From Thalassotalea_H castellviae (GTDB taxonomy: Bacteria; Pseudomonadota; Gammaproteobacteria; Enterobacterales; Alteromonadaceae), in NCBI RefSeq assembly GCF_031846185.1, contig NZ_JAVRIF010000005.1, forward strand, positions 124,001-188,000: a DNA stretch of 64,000 bases. Reading direction: 5' to 3'. Positions 37,052 through 45,579 of the stretch are shown in pieces; position 1 is the first letter of the stretch; every line of letters starts with the position of its first letter. The position numbers and the translations under genes are program-made. The notes under the pieces were generated by a model. It was not told where the DNA came from. It ran no database searches and was given only the letters and a program-made list of their open reading frames with translations.

Positions 37052-37077
37052 TCACTAATTGGTAACCAATTTAGTGA
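37052..37077. repeat. Near-perfect 26-bp palindrome upstream of the propeller protein gene
   Basis: TCACTAATTGGT (37052-37063) is matched by ACCAATTTAGTGA (37065-37077), complementary with a single-base bulge. It is the largest dyad in the 462-bp gene-free stretch 36912-37373, which also contains the palindrome TTAGATCTAA near 37030 and the hipBA terminator, and no ORF of note. Confidence 0.55.
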
Positions 37078-37204
37078 CCGCTGACTTTGATAGCTTGTTA
37101 AGCTTTCTTCCGTTCAATAAATAATACATGTATAAAGTTCTGATTGATTTATTCATATATTGATTATGTGGTTAGGACGTATAATAAAAACATAATTAAA
37201 ATAC

Positions 37205-37230
37205 AAAAAGCCCCGAAAAACGAGGCTTTA
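37205..37230 (-). terminator. Rho-independent terminator downstream of hipA
   Basis: On the minus strand the stem GCCTCG/CGGGGC with a T-rich loop is followed by TTTTTG. It lies about 145 bp after the hipA stop. The A/T flanks also allow weak use on the other strand. Confidence 0.75.
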
Positions 37231-37373
37231 AAATGAAATTTACAGAATTACTGAAAGGTGAAAACTATTCGATGTTCAGGAACTATCAAAACACCTTAAT
37301 AGATAACACTATATTTTACAGGTAGTTACCAATAAAAATGATTATGTAAAATACTTTTTAGAAAGGCCTCTTA

Positions 37374-38567
37374 CTACGAGGGAATTACCCCTTTTAATCT
37401 TTCAAGATCAGTATCAGATACTCCTAATTTTCTAAAATAAGTTGCCCATTCATAAGTCAATTCTTGTACTGTTGATATAATCGTTTTGGCTTTTGCCTGA
37501 GTAAGACCAAACCTTTTCGATTGCGATAACGCATTATCAATTGTTCCCACTCTACCTTGTGCGCCTATACCAATACCATGTTGGCGAGAATTGTTTATAG
37601 GTAATACGTCATAGGCTGGCGACAGACGCCAAGCTTTATCCGAAAATGAATATAAGAAAGCGTGGTTTCTTGAGTGATCGTCGGTGTTACCCATCATTAT
37701 ATTAAACACCATGCGTGTATAAAGTTCATGAGAGTCTTTTGGCTCTGCGCCATATTTCATTATAAACTCGGCCAAAGATCCATAGCTATATGTTTCAGCA
37801 AGCGCCTGATTAGTAATTTTCTCTTGGTTAATTAACGAATTGGCACTTAAAAAGTGGTGTGACGGTTGGTAATTAGCACAGTCAAATCGTTCCACTAATA
37901 ATATATCTTCTTGTTGACTATGTAGTATCGACGTATTCGCTACTCTAACGTTTAGTTCTTTCAGCATAGTCATTGTCGCGTGCTCTACAAGACACACATT
38001 AAATATGTCATCTTGACGATTGAACTTGGCCAAATAACTGTTGCCATTATCCTCAATTATAGTTTTAGGTCTTGCTCCTCCCATACTTGAACCATACTCA
38101 AAAGCTTTTTTAGCTTCTTTTGAGATCTCTTCATTATTAAGAATGGCCGTTTTGCCTTTTAAGAGCATAGGAATATCCTCAAGCTTATTTTTACTTACCT
38201 TCGGCTTACATGCTGTCCTAGATAAGCTAAATGTTAATGCTCCGACTCCCATGCTATCACCAGCCAAAACTAACTCTAAAGCATTTCTAGGCTTAGTAGA
38301 GTGAAGTGATAGAATAAGTTTTTTCCCCCAACTGTCAGCTCCAGCATCTAAAATAACACCGAACATCCCCTTATTTACTCTTGTGATAAATTGGTCACTA
38401 AGTAGTGGTAAGTGCACAGGATCTAAAGGGAATGCATCTGATCTTTGCAGATAACTTTGACCATATCGAAATTTGCCAATATTGCCCTTTGCATCAAGCT
38501 CAACAATTCCGCAGATTATTGGGGAAGACTCTAGCCCATCGATAAAAACATATGCTCTAGAAATCAT
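37374..38567 (-). CDS. hipA: HipA-type serine/threonine kinase toxin
   Basis: A 397-residue toxin kinase of the HipA family. The N-terminal domain (about 1-110) precedes the kinase-like C-terminal domain: GSSMGGARPK (159-168) is the glycine-rich ATP loop region, Lys181 in YLAKF the ATP lysine, NTDDHSRNH (294-302) the catalytic loop and SPAYD with Asp320 the Mg-binding residue. E. coli HipA (440 residues) phosphorylates glutamyl-tRNA synthetase and induces persistence; the target here is unknown. It overlaps the upstream antitoxin gene by 11 bases, the classical hipB-hipA order. All catalytic residues appear intact. Confidence 0.92.
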   Translation of the reverse strand: MISRAYVFIDGLESSPIICGIVELDAKGNIGKFRYGQSYLQRSDAFPLDPVHLPLLSDQFITRVNKGMFGVILDAGADSWGKKLILSLHSTKPRNALELVLAGDSMGVGALTFSLSRTACKPKVSKNKLEDIPMLLKGKTAILNNEEISKEAKKAFEYGSSMGGARPKTIIEDNGNSYLAKFNRQDDIFNVCLVEHATMTMLKELNVRVANTSILHSQQEDILLVERFDCANYQPSHHFLSANSLINQEKITNQALAETYSYGSLAEFIMKYGAEPKDSHELYTRMVFNIMMGNTDDHSRNHAFLYSFSDKAWRLSPAYDVLPINNSRQHGIGIGAQGRVGTIDNALSQSKRFGLTQAKAKTIISTVQELTYEWATYFRKLGVSDTDLERLKGVIPS

Positions 38568-38847
38568 TTGGTAATTCCTTCTCTACTCGTGAGCGTTTTC
38601 TAACGGGATTTCTATTTACTAACTCATATTCTTTTTCAATAGTTTCAATAAATGGGTCGAGGATTTCCAATTGATTCAATATCATAAGTAAGGTATCAGA
38701 ATTGATGCCTTTCCCACGTTCCAGTCTGCTAATGGTATTCTTACTTGTACCAGCTCTTAAAGCTAATTCTTCTTGATCCATAGAAGAAGCCCTCGATTGC
38801 TTTATCAAGTTACCAAGAAGTTCTTTGGTATAATCAATTTTCCTCAT
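38557..38847 (-). CDS. hipB: HipB-type XRE-family antitoxin / autorepressor
   Basis: A 96-residue DNA-binding protein with a Cro/C1-type helix-turn-helix at about residues 10-65 (LIKQSRASSMDQEELALRAGTSKNTISRLERGKG). Its C-terminal tail is charged. It lies directly upstream of and overlaps hipA, so it is predicted to neutralise the toxin and repress the operon. The promoter should lie within 38848-38900, where a small dyad, TAATT-N4-AATTA, is visible near 38876; no classical HipB operator was recognised. Confidence 0.88.
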   Translation of the reverse strand: MRKIDYTKELLGNLIKQSRASSMDQEELALRAGTSKNTISRLERGKGINSDTLLMILNQLEILDPFIETIEKEYELVNRNPVRKRSRVEKELPNDF

Positions 38848-39346
38848 AAAACACCATATTTGAACAATAAAAGCTTAATTACCCAATTATGGCACATCCA
38901 ATAGAAACATCAATTAACTAATCATAAATGAGACTTTACGGCCTTACTGACCATTTTTGATGATTAAATACATGAGAGGACACTAGATTATAATATTTTA
39001 CTTATTTGTTGAGCGATTGGTTTGTTCGAAAGAATAAGTATAGATACAACAATTTAAACGAGAATCTGAAAACTGTGCACTGGAAAATGAAAACTTCATA
39101 AGAAATGTAGACGTTTATTTTTACGATTATTTATCTCTACATACTAATTTTTGCGACTATTTGAACGCTCATATTAGCAGTATCCTTCTTACCTGATAGT
39201 TTTGGCTAGATACGCTGCTTTGATCTCAAAAAAATCCTTATATAACCAAAAAATCGTTTGATTTCTTGAGATTTGGACTTAAAGCTGATCCAGAGTGTAA
39301 GCCACTGGATAGAATAAGAGAACTTAACGATAAATAGAACCTGTTA
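38848..39346. other. AT-rich gene-free stretch between hipB and the helicase gene
   Basis: No ORF with coding character was found in either strand. It contains the presumed hipBA promoter near its left end and a 6-base inverted repeat ATCCAG/CTGGAT at about 39288-39309, 38 bp after the helicase stop, which lacks a T-run. Confidence 0.5.
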
Positions 39347-42300
39347 CTATCCAACCGCCAATTTAGCAGTCTCATGCCACATATATGCTGGCATAGGATA
39401 TTTAAGCTTCCATGTAATATTCATCGGTTGTGAACCTTCATACTTTACAAAATCAACAGGTCCAAAATTAACAAATCCCATTGTTTTTCCGTACTCGTCT
39501 TTTGCTTGTTCTCTAACAAACAAAATAAACGTTTTTTCATTCTGCTGTTGTTGAATATAACTTAGGCCTTTACCTGATGTAGGCTTTGAGCTGTTTTGTG
39601 TTTGCCAGTGAAATAATGTTGGGCTGATAGCATAGTCATGATACATAGTGGTAGCAGAAAACTGTTTTTCACATTTATCAAGAGTCACAAATAGCAGCTC
39701 TGTATTTGCGTCTGCAATGTTTAAAATTCCCTCACGACTTGAAGACTTTCTATCAATGGTAGTGTCCCCAAATGCAACCAAAATGTGCTCTTTAGGATAT
39801 CTAACGTGCATTTTAAGAGGGGAGCTATCAACTATTTCATTTTCCACTGTTGGCATTGAAAACTCTTGTGTTTCAAGACGTTCTATTAACAATGTGATGA
39901 CTTCATGTAATTCATTTTTAAGAAGTGTGCTGTTTAACGCCTCGATACTAGACGAAATCGAATTAAACCCAGCTTGTTTAGCTGTTTTATCCCAAAAATC
40001 ATAATGACACATAACAGCAAATAGTTCTTTGTGTCTTGCAGGCACTGCTTTGATATTCACTAGGTCCATTAGGGAAAAGTTAGACTCGCATAGGGCTATA
40101 ACAAACCTTAAATATGAAATAGATGTATTACCTAGAAAGCGATTATTGATTGCACGGTAATAAGCCGCGTATACGGGAGATTCAGCTTCATCTTTATCAT
40201 TCTGATTGCTTTCAGCAATTAAAGCGTTCCATCCTCCAAACTTACCAACTTTTATTTTATAAATATCTTCTAAAGTAATATCCGGATAGATATTTAAGAA
40301 GTTTGTCAGAGTAAGCGGTAAATCTGTAACGTGAGGATAGTTAGAGATAAGGTTAAGCAATTTGTTTTTGTTTAGCGTTGCTTGAGAGATGTTTCTCAAG
40401 ATCATTTGCTGAGTTTTCTCTTGTAACTCAATACGACAGCCAAGAGGAAGGTGAGGAAAACCTTGTTTCACCTCTTTTGAAATAGCTTGGTTAGTTTTAC
40501 CAACTAGCGCCCGAAACTTATGAGAAAAATCATATTCAGGTCTTGAGTTACCAACAAAATCTAAAATGGTGCAGCATTCTTTGTTTTCGATTAAGCGGAG
40601 TCCTCGACCTAATTGCTGTAAGAAAATAGTTAAACTTTCTGTTGGTCTTAAAAATAGTAAGGTATCGAGTTCTGGAATATCGACACCTTCATTAAAGATA
40701 TCGACTACAAATAGGACATTAATTTCTCTAGATTTTAAGCGCTGCTGCTGAATATCACGGTCCTTAGAATTATCACTGGTAAGCACACCACAAGGAATGC
40801 CACTCAAAGTAAATTTCTTAGCCATATAATTCGCATGCTCTTTACTAACGCAGAACGCTAGCGCTCGCATTTGAGAAATGTCAGTAACAATTTCATTGAG
40901 GCTTTGAATAATTCTAACTACCCGTTGATCATTCAATGTATACAAGTTGGTAAGCTCAGCAACATCATATCGGCCTTTTGACCATGAAATTTTCGTAAGA
41001 TCTGTTTCATCATCAATTGCAAAGTACTGAAATGGCGATAAATGGCGTTGATTTATTGCTTCTGGCAACCGAATTTCCGCGGCAATAACGTTGCTGAAAT
41101 CTTTGAGGATATCAGCACCGTCATGGCGTTCCGGTGTTGCAGTTAAGCCAATGAGTATTGTTGGCTGAAAGTGATCTAGAATTGGGCGATAGCTATTTGC
41201 TGTAACATGGTGAACCTCGTCAATGACAATATAGTCAAAGTAATCTTTAGTTAAGCTCAAGCTAGAAAGTTGATTATTGAAACTTTGGATAGAAGCAAAT
41301 AGATGATTAAACTTTTCAGGCTTGTATTGACCTACCAATAGCTCCCCAAATTGACTGCTCTTAAGAACTCCGCGATATGCGCTTCTTGCTTGCTTAAGTA
41401 TTTCCTCTCTATGGGCTAAAAATAGAAATTTAGCTTCGGGGTTTTCATTGTAGAATCTTGCAAAGTCGAAGGCAGAAATGATTGTTTTCCCCGTTCCCGT
41501 TGCGGCGACGACAAGGTTTCTATATCTTCCATGCAGCTCTCGCTCGACCTTTAATTTCTCTAGTATATTTTTTTGATGAGAGTGCGGTTTAATATCGAAA
41601 TAAAAGCTAGGCACATTACCATCAAACGAACCTTTAGCTGTTTTTAAGGCAATGCTAAGCCTTTCCTTGCTTTGTGCATTGCCATCAAAGTTTTCAAAAT
41701 CTGGAGACTCCCAGTAAGTTTCAAAGGTGCTAAGAGACTTCTCGATAATATGAGGAATTTCTTGAGAGGTAATTTTTAAATTCCACTCTAAGCCGCTGGT
41801 TAAGGCTGAGTGAGATAAATTCGATGAGCCAATGTAACCAGTGTGAAAGCTAGTATCACGCATAAACAGGTATGACTTAGCATGAAGTCGTTCCCTGTTC
41901 GTATTGTAACTGAGTTTTACTTGTGTATTAGGTAGAGATGCCAAAAACTCTACGGCTTTAGCATCAGTGGCCCCCATATAGGATGTGGTGATTACTTTTA
42001 GTTGCTTACCACTGCGAGTAAACTCCTCAAGCTCCTTCTTAAAAATCCTAATTCCAGCCCACTTTATAAATGAAACTAACCAGTAAATTTTGTCTGATGA
42101 TTGAATTTCTCTTTTAATCTCAGTTTCGAGCGAAATGCCCACGTTACTGCCACAAAATAATTCGCTTTGAGTTAGCCCTGTCAGCGGCATAATTGATTCA
42201 ATATATTTAGGAAGATCAGAAGCAACAGGATTTTGCTTGTCTAGGAGTGCGGTCAGTATCTTGCCTTGCGTATCAATCAAGTTTTCGGAGACAATTTCTT

Positions 42301-42547
42301 TATCGCCAATATTATCGCTTAACCAACCGATGACCTTATTGGCTAAGTTTATTTGCTCAAAAACTCTATTCTCACCATTTGGCACTGAATCCATAGCTAT
42401 TTCTATAATTCGAGTTAGAAATCGAGACAACCAAGATGCAGCTTCTCCATTTTCTAATGAACGCTCACCAACAAAAAAAGTTTCACGGTCTAACTTTTGC
42501 TCAACTAATTGGGTGATTAGTTGCTCATAAATTCCAGCTTGATTCAT
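39347..42547 (-). CDS. PLD-nuclease/SF2 helicase/DUF3427 fusion protein, candidate defence or DNA-repair gene
   Basis: A 1066-residue multidomain protein. From the N-terminus: a helical region; a phospholipase-D-like domain (about 130-290) with one HxK motif, RLHAKSYLF (about 220-228), and GSSNLSHSAL (about 240-249); a DEAD/DEAH-type superfamily 2 helicase (about 320-680) with TGTGKT (350-355), DEVHH, GLTATPER and QQLGRGLRL; and a C-terminal DUF3427 region (about 750-1060). The start at 42547 is chosen over an ATG 33 bp upstream because AAGGAAC sits 5-6 bases before it. This architecture is frequent in genomic islands and is considered defence-like; the function is not established. It stands alone between AT-rich gaps, next to hipBA. 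Confidence 0.88.
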   Translation of the reverse strand: MNQAGIYEQLITQLVEQKLDRETFFVGERSLENGEAASWLSRFLTRIIEIAMDSVPNGENRVFEQINLANKVIGWLSDNIGDKEIVSENLIDTQGKILTALLDKQNPVASDLPKYIESIMPLTGLTQSELFCGSNVGISLETEIKREIQSSDKIYWLVSFIKWAGIRIFKKELEEFTRSGKQLKVITTSYMGATDAKAVEFLASLPNTQVKLSYNTNRERLHAKSYLFMRDTSFHTGYIGSSNLSHSALTSGLEWNLKITSQEIPHIIEKSLSTFETYWESPDFENFDGNAQSKERLSIALKTAKGSFDGNVPSFYFDIKPHSHQKNILEKLKVERELHGRYRNLVVAATGTGKTIISAFDFARFYNENPEAKFLFLAHREEILKQARSAYRGVLKSSQFGELLVGQYKPEKFNHLFASIQSFNNQLSSLSLTKDYFDYIVIDEVHHVTANSYRPILDHFQPTILIGLTATPERHDGADILKDFSNVIAAEIRLPEAINQRHLSPFQYFAIDDETDLTKISWSKGRYDVAELTNLYTLNDQRVVRIIQSLNEIVTDISQMRALAFCVSKEHANYMAKKFTLSGIPCGVLTSDNSKDRDIQQQRLKSREINVLFVVDIFNEGVDIPELDTLLFLRPTESLTIFLQQLGRGLRLIENKECCTILDFVGNSRPEYDFSHKFRALVGKTNQAISKEVKQGFPHLPLGCRIELQEKTQQMILRNISQATLNKNKLLNLISNYPHVTDLPLTLTNFLNIYPDITLEDIYKIKVGKFGGWNALIAESNQNDKDEAESPVYAAYYRAINNRFLGNTSISYLRFVIALCESNFSLMDLVNIKAVPARHKELFAVMCHYDFWDKTAKQAGFNSISSSIEALNSTLLKNELHEVITLLIERLETQEFSMPTVENEIVDSSPLKMHVRYPKEHILVAFGDTTIDRKSSSREGILNIADANTELLFVTLDKCEKQFSATTMYHDYAISPTLFHWQTQNSSKPTSGKGLSYIQQQQNEKTFILFVREQAKDEYGKTMGFVNFGPVDFVKYEGSQPMNITWKLKYPMPAYMWHETAKLAVG

Positions 42548-43000
42548 AAAGTTCCTTTTTGTCTTTGATTTGTTTAGCATAACTGAAAATTGAATTTGGG
42601 TAAAAGCTTAATGGTAGGGGTATAATTTTTAAATAACTCAGGCGAATTAGTGTTTTTAATTATTAGATCCATGCTTTTATAAAAATATAAATTTCTACCA
42701 ACGTTTTTACTGGTCTGACTGGTAAATTTCAGCCATGTTTTTAACAAATCATGGAGGTAATATCGATTTTCGAGGATTAGAAAATCAATTCTAAACTTTT
42801 TGAATAAAGCTACTAGAATATGGATTAGCAAAGTGAAAAATGGCTGACTCGCCTCATGACTTGTATTTCGATTTTAAAATTGAAGGGAACTGACTTTTAA
42901 TAAAGGTTCTTAAAGGTTTAGAGTTACCGTCATGACCCTATTTGATAGTTATATGACGGTAAATGAATATTTTTAATCCTATGTAAAGGTTGATAAGTTT
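42548..43000. other. AT-rich gene-free stretch upstream of the helicase gene
   Basis: The only ORF (42574-42831, minus, 85 codons) is AT-driven, lacks a good ribosome site and resembles nothing, so it is not called. The stretch ends with the large inverted repeat at 42924-42962 and a tandem-like TAAAGGTT duplication at about 42901-42919. Confidence 0.45.
42924..42962. repeat. Large hierarchical inverted repeat downstream of yicC
   Basis: Perfect 10-base arms TTACCGTCAT and ATGACGGTAA enclose a smaller dyad CTAT-TTG-ATAG, separated by a symmetric 4/4 internal loop. There is no T-run, so it is not a typical terminator. It lies 39 bp beyond the yicC stop, at the border between the accessory region and housekeeping genes. 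Confidence 0.7.
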
Positions 43001-43864
43001 CTACTCGATATTCTGGATCTGCTCTCTCATTTGTTCAATAAGCACTTTCAATTCAACTGCCGCATTGGTGATGTCTGCATTGATTGATTTTGAGCCTAAG
43101 GTATTCGCTTCACGGTTAAATTCTTGCATCATAAAGTCTAAACGACGGCCTTGAGCACCACCTTTTTTCAAGATACTTTTGGTTTCTTTAACATGGCTAA
43201 AGAGGCGATCTATTTCTTCATCTACATCCATTTTTTGCGCGAGCATTACAAGTTCTTGTTCAACTCTGGTTGATTCCAGTTCAATTTTAGCGTCTGTAAA
43301 TTTATCAATAATACGTGTGCGTTGCCATTGGATCACTTCAGGCATATGACCTTTTACTTTTTCAGCTTCCGCAACAATGCCATCAAGGCGTTGTTCAATA
43401 AGCGCTTTCATGTTTTCGCCTTCACTTGCTCGAGCAGCAATAAAGTCTGTTAGTGCTTGGTCAAATCCTTTTAAAATATCTGCTTGAATGCTGTCCATGT
43501 CAGCTTCTTCAGTTTCCATTACGCCAGGCCAGCGCATTATTTCGATAGGGTTCACTTGGCTATTGAGTGTTTGTTCGTTAACCCAACTTGCATGCTCTAA
43601 TAATTGCGAGGCTAAGTCTTTGTTTATTGAGAGTTTACCTTTAGTTGCAGGGTTTGCATTAAAACGTAAGCCACATTCCACTTTGCCGCGATTTAATGCT
43701 TTACGAAAACGCTCTCTTAATACGGGTTCAACACTACGAAATTGCTCAGGTAATCTGAAATAGGTTTCTAAAAAGCGTTGATTAACACTTCTAATTTCCC
43801 AAATGGCATTACCCCAATCACCTTTCACTTCAACTCGTGAAAAAGCTGTCATACTATGGATCAT
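43001..43864 (-). CDS. yicC: YicC-family endoribonuclease
   Basis: A 287-residue protein of the YicC/YloC family, metal-dependent endoribonucleases acting in RNA turnover. It starts IHSMTAFSRVE (residues 2-12), the family signature, has SVNQRFLETYFRLPEQFR (about 27-44), a long helical middle, and the C-terminal conserved region VDEEIDRLFSHVKETKSIL and GRRLDFMMQEFNREANTLGSKS (about 237-262). Length and both ends are normal. In many Gammaproteobacteria it neighbours rph and pyrE; here those lie 5 kb away on the other strand, so the interval 43.9-48.5 kb separates a normally close pair. Confidence 0.95.
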   Translation of the reverse strand: MIHSMTAFSRVEVKGDWGNAIWEIRSVNQRFLETYFRLPEQFRSVEPVLRERFRKALNRGKVECGLRFNANPATKGKLSINKDLASQLLEHASWVNEQTLNSQVNPIEIMRWPGVMETEEADMDSIQADILKGFDQALTDFIAARASEGENMKALIEQRLDGIVAEAEKVKGHMPEVIQWQRTRIIDKFTDAKIELESTRVEQELVMLAQKMDVDEEIDRLFSHVKETKSILKKGGAQGRRLDFMMQEFNREANTLGSKSINADITNAAVELKVLIEQMREQIQNIE

Positions 43865-43972
43865 AATCTTTCCTATTTTTACTCTATAAAGTTTGTTTTA
43901 TAAGAATGAACGAAAGGATTATGCCTGAGCGTACCAAAATTTGCTAACTTACCCACAACAAGTACTATATTT

Positions 43973-45076
43973 TTATGCAAACCCCGTATTCATAATCCAA
44001 CCAATAAATAACACTTGCGGGACAGTAATTAGCGGTAAAAACAGTGCTGTTTTCCAGCTTTTTGTGGTGTCTTTTAATACCATAATTTCGGTATAGTCGG
44101 TTGATGCACCTGCCATGAGAAAGGTAAAAGAATTACCCGGTGCGCTGGCGCGAGTAATTAAGTCTGCCGCTATTGGTGTTGAGCCTTCAGAGCAAACTTC
44201 AATAATAGTAGCGGCAATCAGGGTTAAAAATAAGCCACTTGCGGTTGCACCAAACCATAGGTTAAAACTTTCTGGTGGTACAAAGGCTCTGACCAGTGCC
44301 ACTAATACAATGCCGACAAATACCCAACGAAACACCATACGTGAATCTTTAAAACCATTTATAAACATGTTTATTAAGGCATTAGGAGTGTAATCGGCTT
44401 CTTTAATCAGCTTAGTTAGCGTTTCTTTAAAACTAAAGTCTGAAGTTAGTTCATGTAGATTTTCATTTTGAGGTAACACACCCGACATTGCGAGGCGGTC
44501 AAATATAATGCCACTTGTCCAGGCAATGACTAACGAAAAGGCGATAAAGCACAAGGTCCATTGCCATCCAATTAAACCAATTAAAATAAAGGTTAATGTA
44601 AAAGAGTTCCACGGACTGGCGATGATAAACGCCATGACTTGGCCAATACTTGCGCCACGTTCATAGAGCTTCATACCAACCATTAAAATACCGTGATTAC
44701 ATAAATCAAATAACAAACCTGCCATAGTTGCTCTAAAAATGCCGCTTGTGGTTTGGCCTTTGCCAATAGTGGCTATAATAAGATCGCGCGGTAAGCGACT
44801 TAACCAACCAACAATGACCACCCCAAGTAGCATGCCTATCCACATAGCATCAAGCATTTCAACGGTAGTCGCACTAATAATGTACCACCAAGATTCTGAC
44901 GGCGATTGAAACCAATAGCTAATAAACGCTAAAACTACAAAACTGCTCCCTCCCCATAACAACCAGTCAATACTACCTTTAACGGGTTCACAACAGTCAG
45001 ATGATTGTGGTTGCGTACTGTTGTCTTTGGCTGAATTAGTCTCTTGTTGTTTGTCTGTGCTGCAACAATTACTCAT
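43973..45076 (-). CDS. SO_0444-family Cu/Zn efflux permease (DUF318/ArsP-like)
   Basis: A 367-residue inner-membrane permease of the DUF318 superfamily. Residues 1-35 are hydrophilic with two cysteine pairs, CC at 4-5 and CC at 28-29, plausible metal-binding sites. About eight helices follow, with the family patterns FRATMAGLLFDLCNHGILMVGMK (about 113-135) and CSEGSTPIAADL (about 295-306). The family founder from Shewanella has been linked to copper/zinc efflux. It overlaps the MerR regulator gene by 8 bases and is read from its promoter. Metal specificity is inferred from family and regulator. Confidence 0.87.
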   Translation of the reverse strand: MSNCCSTDKQQETNSAKDNSTQPQSSDCCEPVKGSIDWLLWGGSSFVVLAFISYWFQSPSESWWYIISATTVEMLDAMWIGMLLGVVIVGWLSRLPRDLIIATIGKGQTTSGIFRATMAGLLFDLCNHGILMVGMKLYERGASIGQVMAFIIASPWNSFTLTFILIGLIGWQWTLCFIAFSLVIAWTSGIIFDRLAMSGVLPQNENLHELTSDFSFKETLTKLIKEADYTPNALINMFINGFKDSRMVFRWVFVGIVLVALVRAFVPPESFNLWFGATASGLFLTLIAATIIEVCSEGSTPIAADLITRASAPGNSFTFLMAGASTDYTEIMVLKDTTKSWKTALFLPLITVPQVLFIGWIMNTGFA

Positions 45077-45503
45077 TTAACAACTCCTCATTGGTTGTTT
45101 CGTCAATTAACCCTTCGATTAAATGGCAAACATGATCCCCCGTAGGTGTGCAATCAGGAAGTGATTGCCAAGTTGCCAAGGCTGCTTTCATTTGTTGACA
45201 CGTTGCCTGCATTGCGGCAATTTTTTCTTCGGTTTCGATAATTCTATCTTTGATGATTTCTCTTACGGTTGGACAAGGAGAACTACCTGAGTTTGACTGG
45301 TCAATCACAGTTTCAATATCGTGTAGTGAAAAACCTAACGATTTAGCCTGAATAATAAACTCAAGCCGTCGCTGATCAGCGGGTAGATATTCTTTATAAC
45401 CGTTAATGGGGTTTGTTTGTGGCTTTAACAATCCAATACGAGTGTAGTAACGTACCGTATCTAGGCTAAGCGAATACCGCTGTGCAAGTTGTTTTACTCT
45501 CAT
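45069..45503 (-). CDS. MerR-family metal-responsive regulator (ZntR-like)
   Basis: A 144-residue regulator with the N-terminal winged helix-turn-helix (MRVKQLAQRYSLSLDTVRYY, residues 1-20; GYKEY, 35-39), a dimerisation helix (about 80-115) and a cysteine-rich metal site: Cys77, Cys102, Cys118, Cys126 and His127. The Cys77 and C-terminal CxxxxxxxCH spacing is like ZntR, pointing to Zn(II), Cd or Pb rather than the CueR-type CxnC pair. The gene has its own MerR-type promoter with a 19-base spacer upstream, so it most likely activates itself together with the exporter. Confidence 0.9.
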   Translation of the reverse strand: MRVKQLAQRYSLSLDTVRYYTRIGLLKPQTNPINGYKEYLPADQRRLEFIIQAKSLGFSLHDIETVIDQSNSGSSPCPTVREIIKDRIIETEEKIAAMQATCQQMKAALATWQSLPDCTPTGDHVCHLIEGLIDETTNEELLNE

Positions 45504-45532
45504 AACATTAACCTATAGCAAATCATAGCCAT

Positions 45533-45563
45533 ACTATAAAGCTATGAGTTACTCACAGGTCAA
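45533..45563 (-). promoter_or_regulatory. MerR-type promoter/operator of the exporter operon
   Basis: On the minus strand a -35 TTGACC (45558-45563) and a -10 TATAGT (45533-45538) are separated by 19 bases, the stretched spacing required for MerR-family activation. Between them lies a dyad, CTGTGAGT-A-ACTCATAG (45542-45558, one mismatch). The regulator start is 30 bp downstream. Confidence 0.8.
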
Positions 45564-45579
45564 CTATATTTTTAAAAGT

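Noticed and set aside
39288..39309. Inverted repeat ATCCAG/CTGGAT as helicase terminator
   Set aside because: Short stem without a following T-run; noted only in the gap description.
42574..42831. Minus-strand 85-codon frame upstream of the helicase
   Set aside because: AT-driven composition, no good ribosome site, overlaps the helicase leader and resembles nothing.
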